This document shows positions 63,423 to 64,000 of a stretch of 64,000 nucleotides of DNA, piece after piece; position 1 is the first letter of the stretch, and every line of letters begins with the position of its first letter. The notes beneath the pieces are model-generated. The model saw only the letters and a list, made by a program, of their open reading frames with translations, was not told where the DNA came from and did not search any database. This DNA is from Pirellulales bacterium (GTDB taxonomy: Bacteria > Planctomycetota > Planctomycetia > Pirellulales > JANQPP01). Location of the stretch: NCBI GenBank assembly GCA_028289405.1, contig JANQPP010000076.1, positions 28,714 through 92,713 of the forward strand, given 5' to 3'. The translations under genes and the position numbers were made by a program.

Positions 63423-64000
63423 ATGCCCGTCAAGATTCCTATTTGCTGGGACAAGTCAAACGTCGGCAAGGCGATCTCGCTGAAGGCGAAGCTGGACGAA
63501 AAGCAAACACATTATTTTCTGGCCTGCCATTCGCCGATGGAGCACATACAAGATGTACGTGCCAAGCGCGTCCTCTCTGAGGAAGACTTGTATCAGAAGA
63601 TCATGGGGTCGGGGCAAAGAGATCTCCAAGCCGTCGTTTACGGTGATCCAGGCACAGGAAAGTCGCACTTGATTCACTGGCTCAAGCTTCGCTGCGATTC
63701 AGATTTGCAGTCTGAAACGCTCAGCGACATCGTTCCAGTTCTCATTGAGCGCCGTTCAGGGAGTCTCAAGGACGCCCTCGAACAGATGATTGATCAATTG
63801 GGACAAAAGTTCGAGAAGTACCTCGACCCTGTTCGAAAGGCAATCGAAAGAATCTCGGAGTCAACTGCGAGGCAACTTCTGGCGAATCAACTTTCTGTCG
63901 AACTCGGCCCAGGGTGGACGGACCGAGGGCGAGAACCGCTGCCTCGACTGTTGCGCGAACTCGGCCAGGCTTGTCGGGCGAAAGGATTTGGCGGTTGGCT
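63423..64000 (+). CDS. dpdH: P-loop ATPase, DpdH candidate (3' partial)
   Basis: The frame starts ATG at 63423, two bases after the dpdG stop, and is open to the window end (192 residues seen). A Walker A motif, GDPGTGKSHLIHWL, is at about residue 74, after the opening VYGDP. It is preceded by a charged region with HSPMEHIQDVRAKRVLSEEDLY. DpdH proteins are large ATPases of about 1000 residues with an early P-loop. Walker B and later motifs lie beyond the window. Confidence 0.65.
   Translation, partial: MPVKIPICWDKSNVGKAISLKAKLDEKQTHYFLACHSPMEHIQDVRAKRVLSEEDLYQKIMGSGQRDLQAVVYGDPGTGKSHLIHWLKLRCDSDLQSETLSDIVPVLIERRSGSLKDALEQMIDQLGQKFEKYLDPVRKAIERISESTARQLLANQLSVELGPGWTDRGREPLPRLLRELGQACRAKGFGGW

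Noticed and set aside
56855..64000. Reading the island as DISARM or BREX
   Set aside because: No methylase, DUF1998 or phospholipase-D gene is in view, and there is no PglZ. Two helicases followed by DpdG/DpdH-like genes fit Dpd better.
1..64000. CRISPR arrays, rRNA and tRNA genes, intact insertion sequences
   Set aside because: No regular repeat-spacer pattern, no structural RNA signature and no transposase with terminal repeats were found by reading both strands.

Overview
The window looks like a chromosomal segment of a planctomycete, probably of the Pirellula type. The evidence is the protein families: a DUF1598 protein, paired DUF1549/DUF1553 (PSCyt1) and DUF1501 proteins, an LEPR-type N-terminus on a secreted heme peroxidase, PEP-CTERM proteins, BlaI/M56 pairs, and long secreted proteins with acidic tracts. 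By eye the DNA is GC-rich up to about 54.8 kb and clearly less so after that.

Region 1 (1-9.6 kb): the tail of a VWA-type protein with a GlyGly-CTERM-like end is followed by a rhombosortase, the enzyme class that processes such ends. Then come a family 4 glycosyltransferase, three PEP-CTERM proteins (two are tandem paralogs), a DUF1598 protein with long poly-Asp runs, and three membrane proteins, two of which share a repeated cytoplasmic domain. Region 2 (9.9-17 kb): a secreted heme peroxidase; an ECF sigma factor with a small membrane protein and a CnrX/Spy-like sensor; a GGDEF-EAL protein coupled to an outer-membrane barrel protein. Region 3 (17-26.4 kb): housekeeping genes dnaE, hpf, ptsN, ptsH, ptsI and an RNase E/G gene.

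Region 4 (26.5-46.7 kb): secreted and membrane proteins (DUF3500, TlpA-like, PpiC-type isomerase), an RraA-like protein, a PadR regulator with a HAAS membrane protein, an eight-heme cytochrome c with a membrane partner, an enolase-superfamily enzyme, the DUF1553/DUF1501 pair, a thioredoxin-TPR protein, a GNAT and a VOC protein. Region 5 (46.8-54.8 kb): a BlaI/BlaR1-type pair with a clear promoter and terminator, then a four-gene coupled cluster. Three of its enzymes fit trans-4-hydroxy-L-proline catabolism (DapA-like deaminase, 2-epimerase, FAD oxidase), with a secreted FG-GAP propeller protein between them.

Region 6 (54.8-64 kb) is an accessory island. It starts with a gene-poor stretch and a tyrosine recombinase whose catalytic tyrosine position is a TAA stop. 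A MerR/excisionase-like protein follows, with an inverted repeat in front of it. Then come four tightly packed genes whose order, sizes and motifs match dpdE-dpdF-dpdG-dpdH of the Dpd 7-deazaguanine DNA modification/restriction system. The last gene runs off the window, and the modification genes (dpdA and others) would have to lie outside it. No rRNA, tRNA, CRISPR array or intact insertion sequence was seen.
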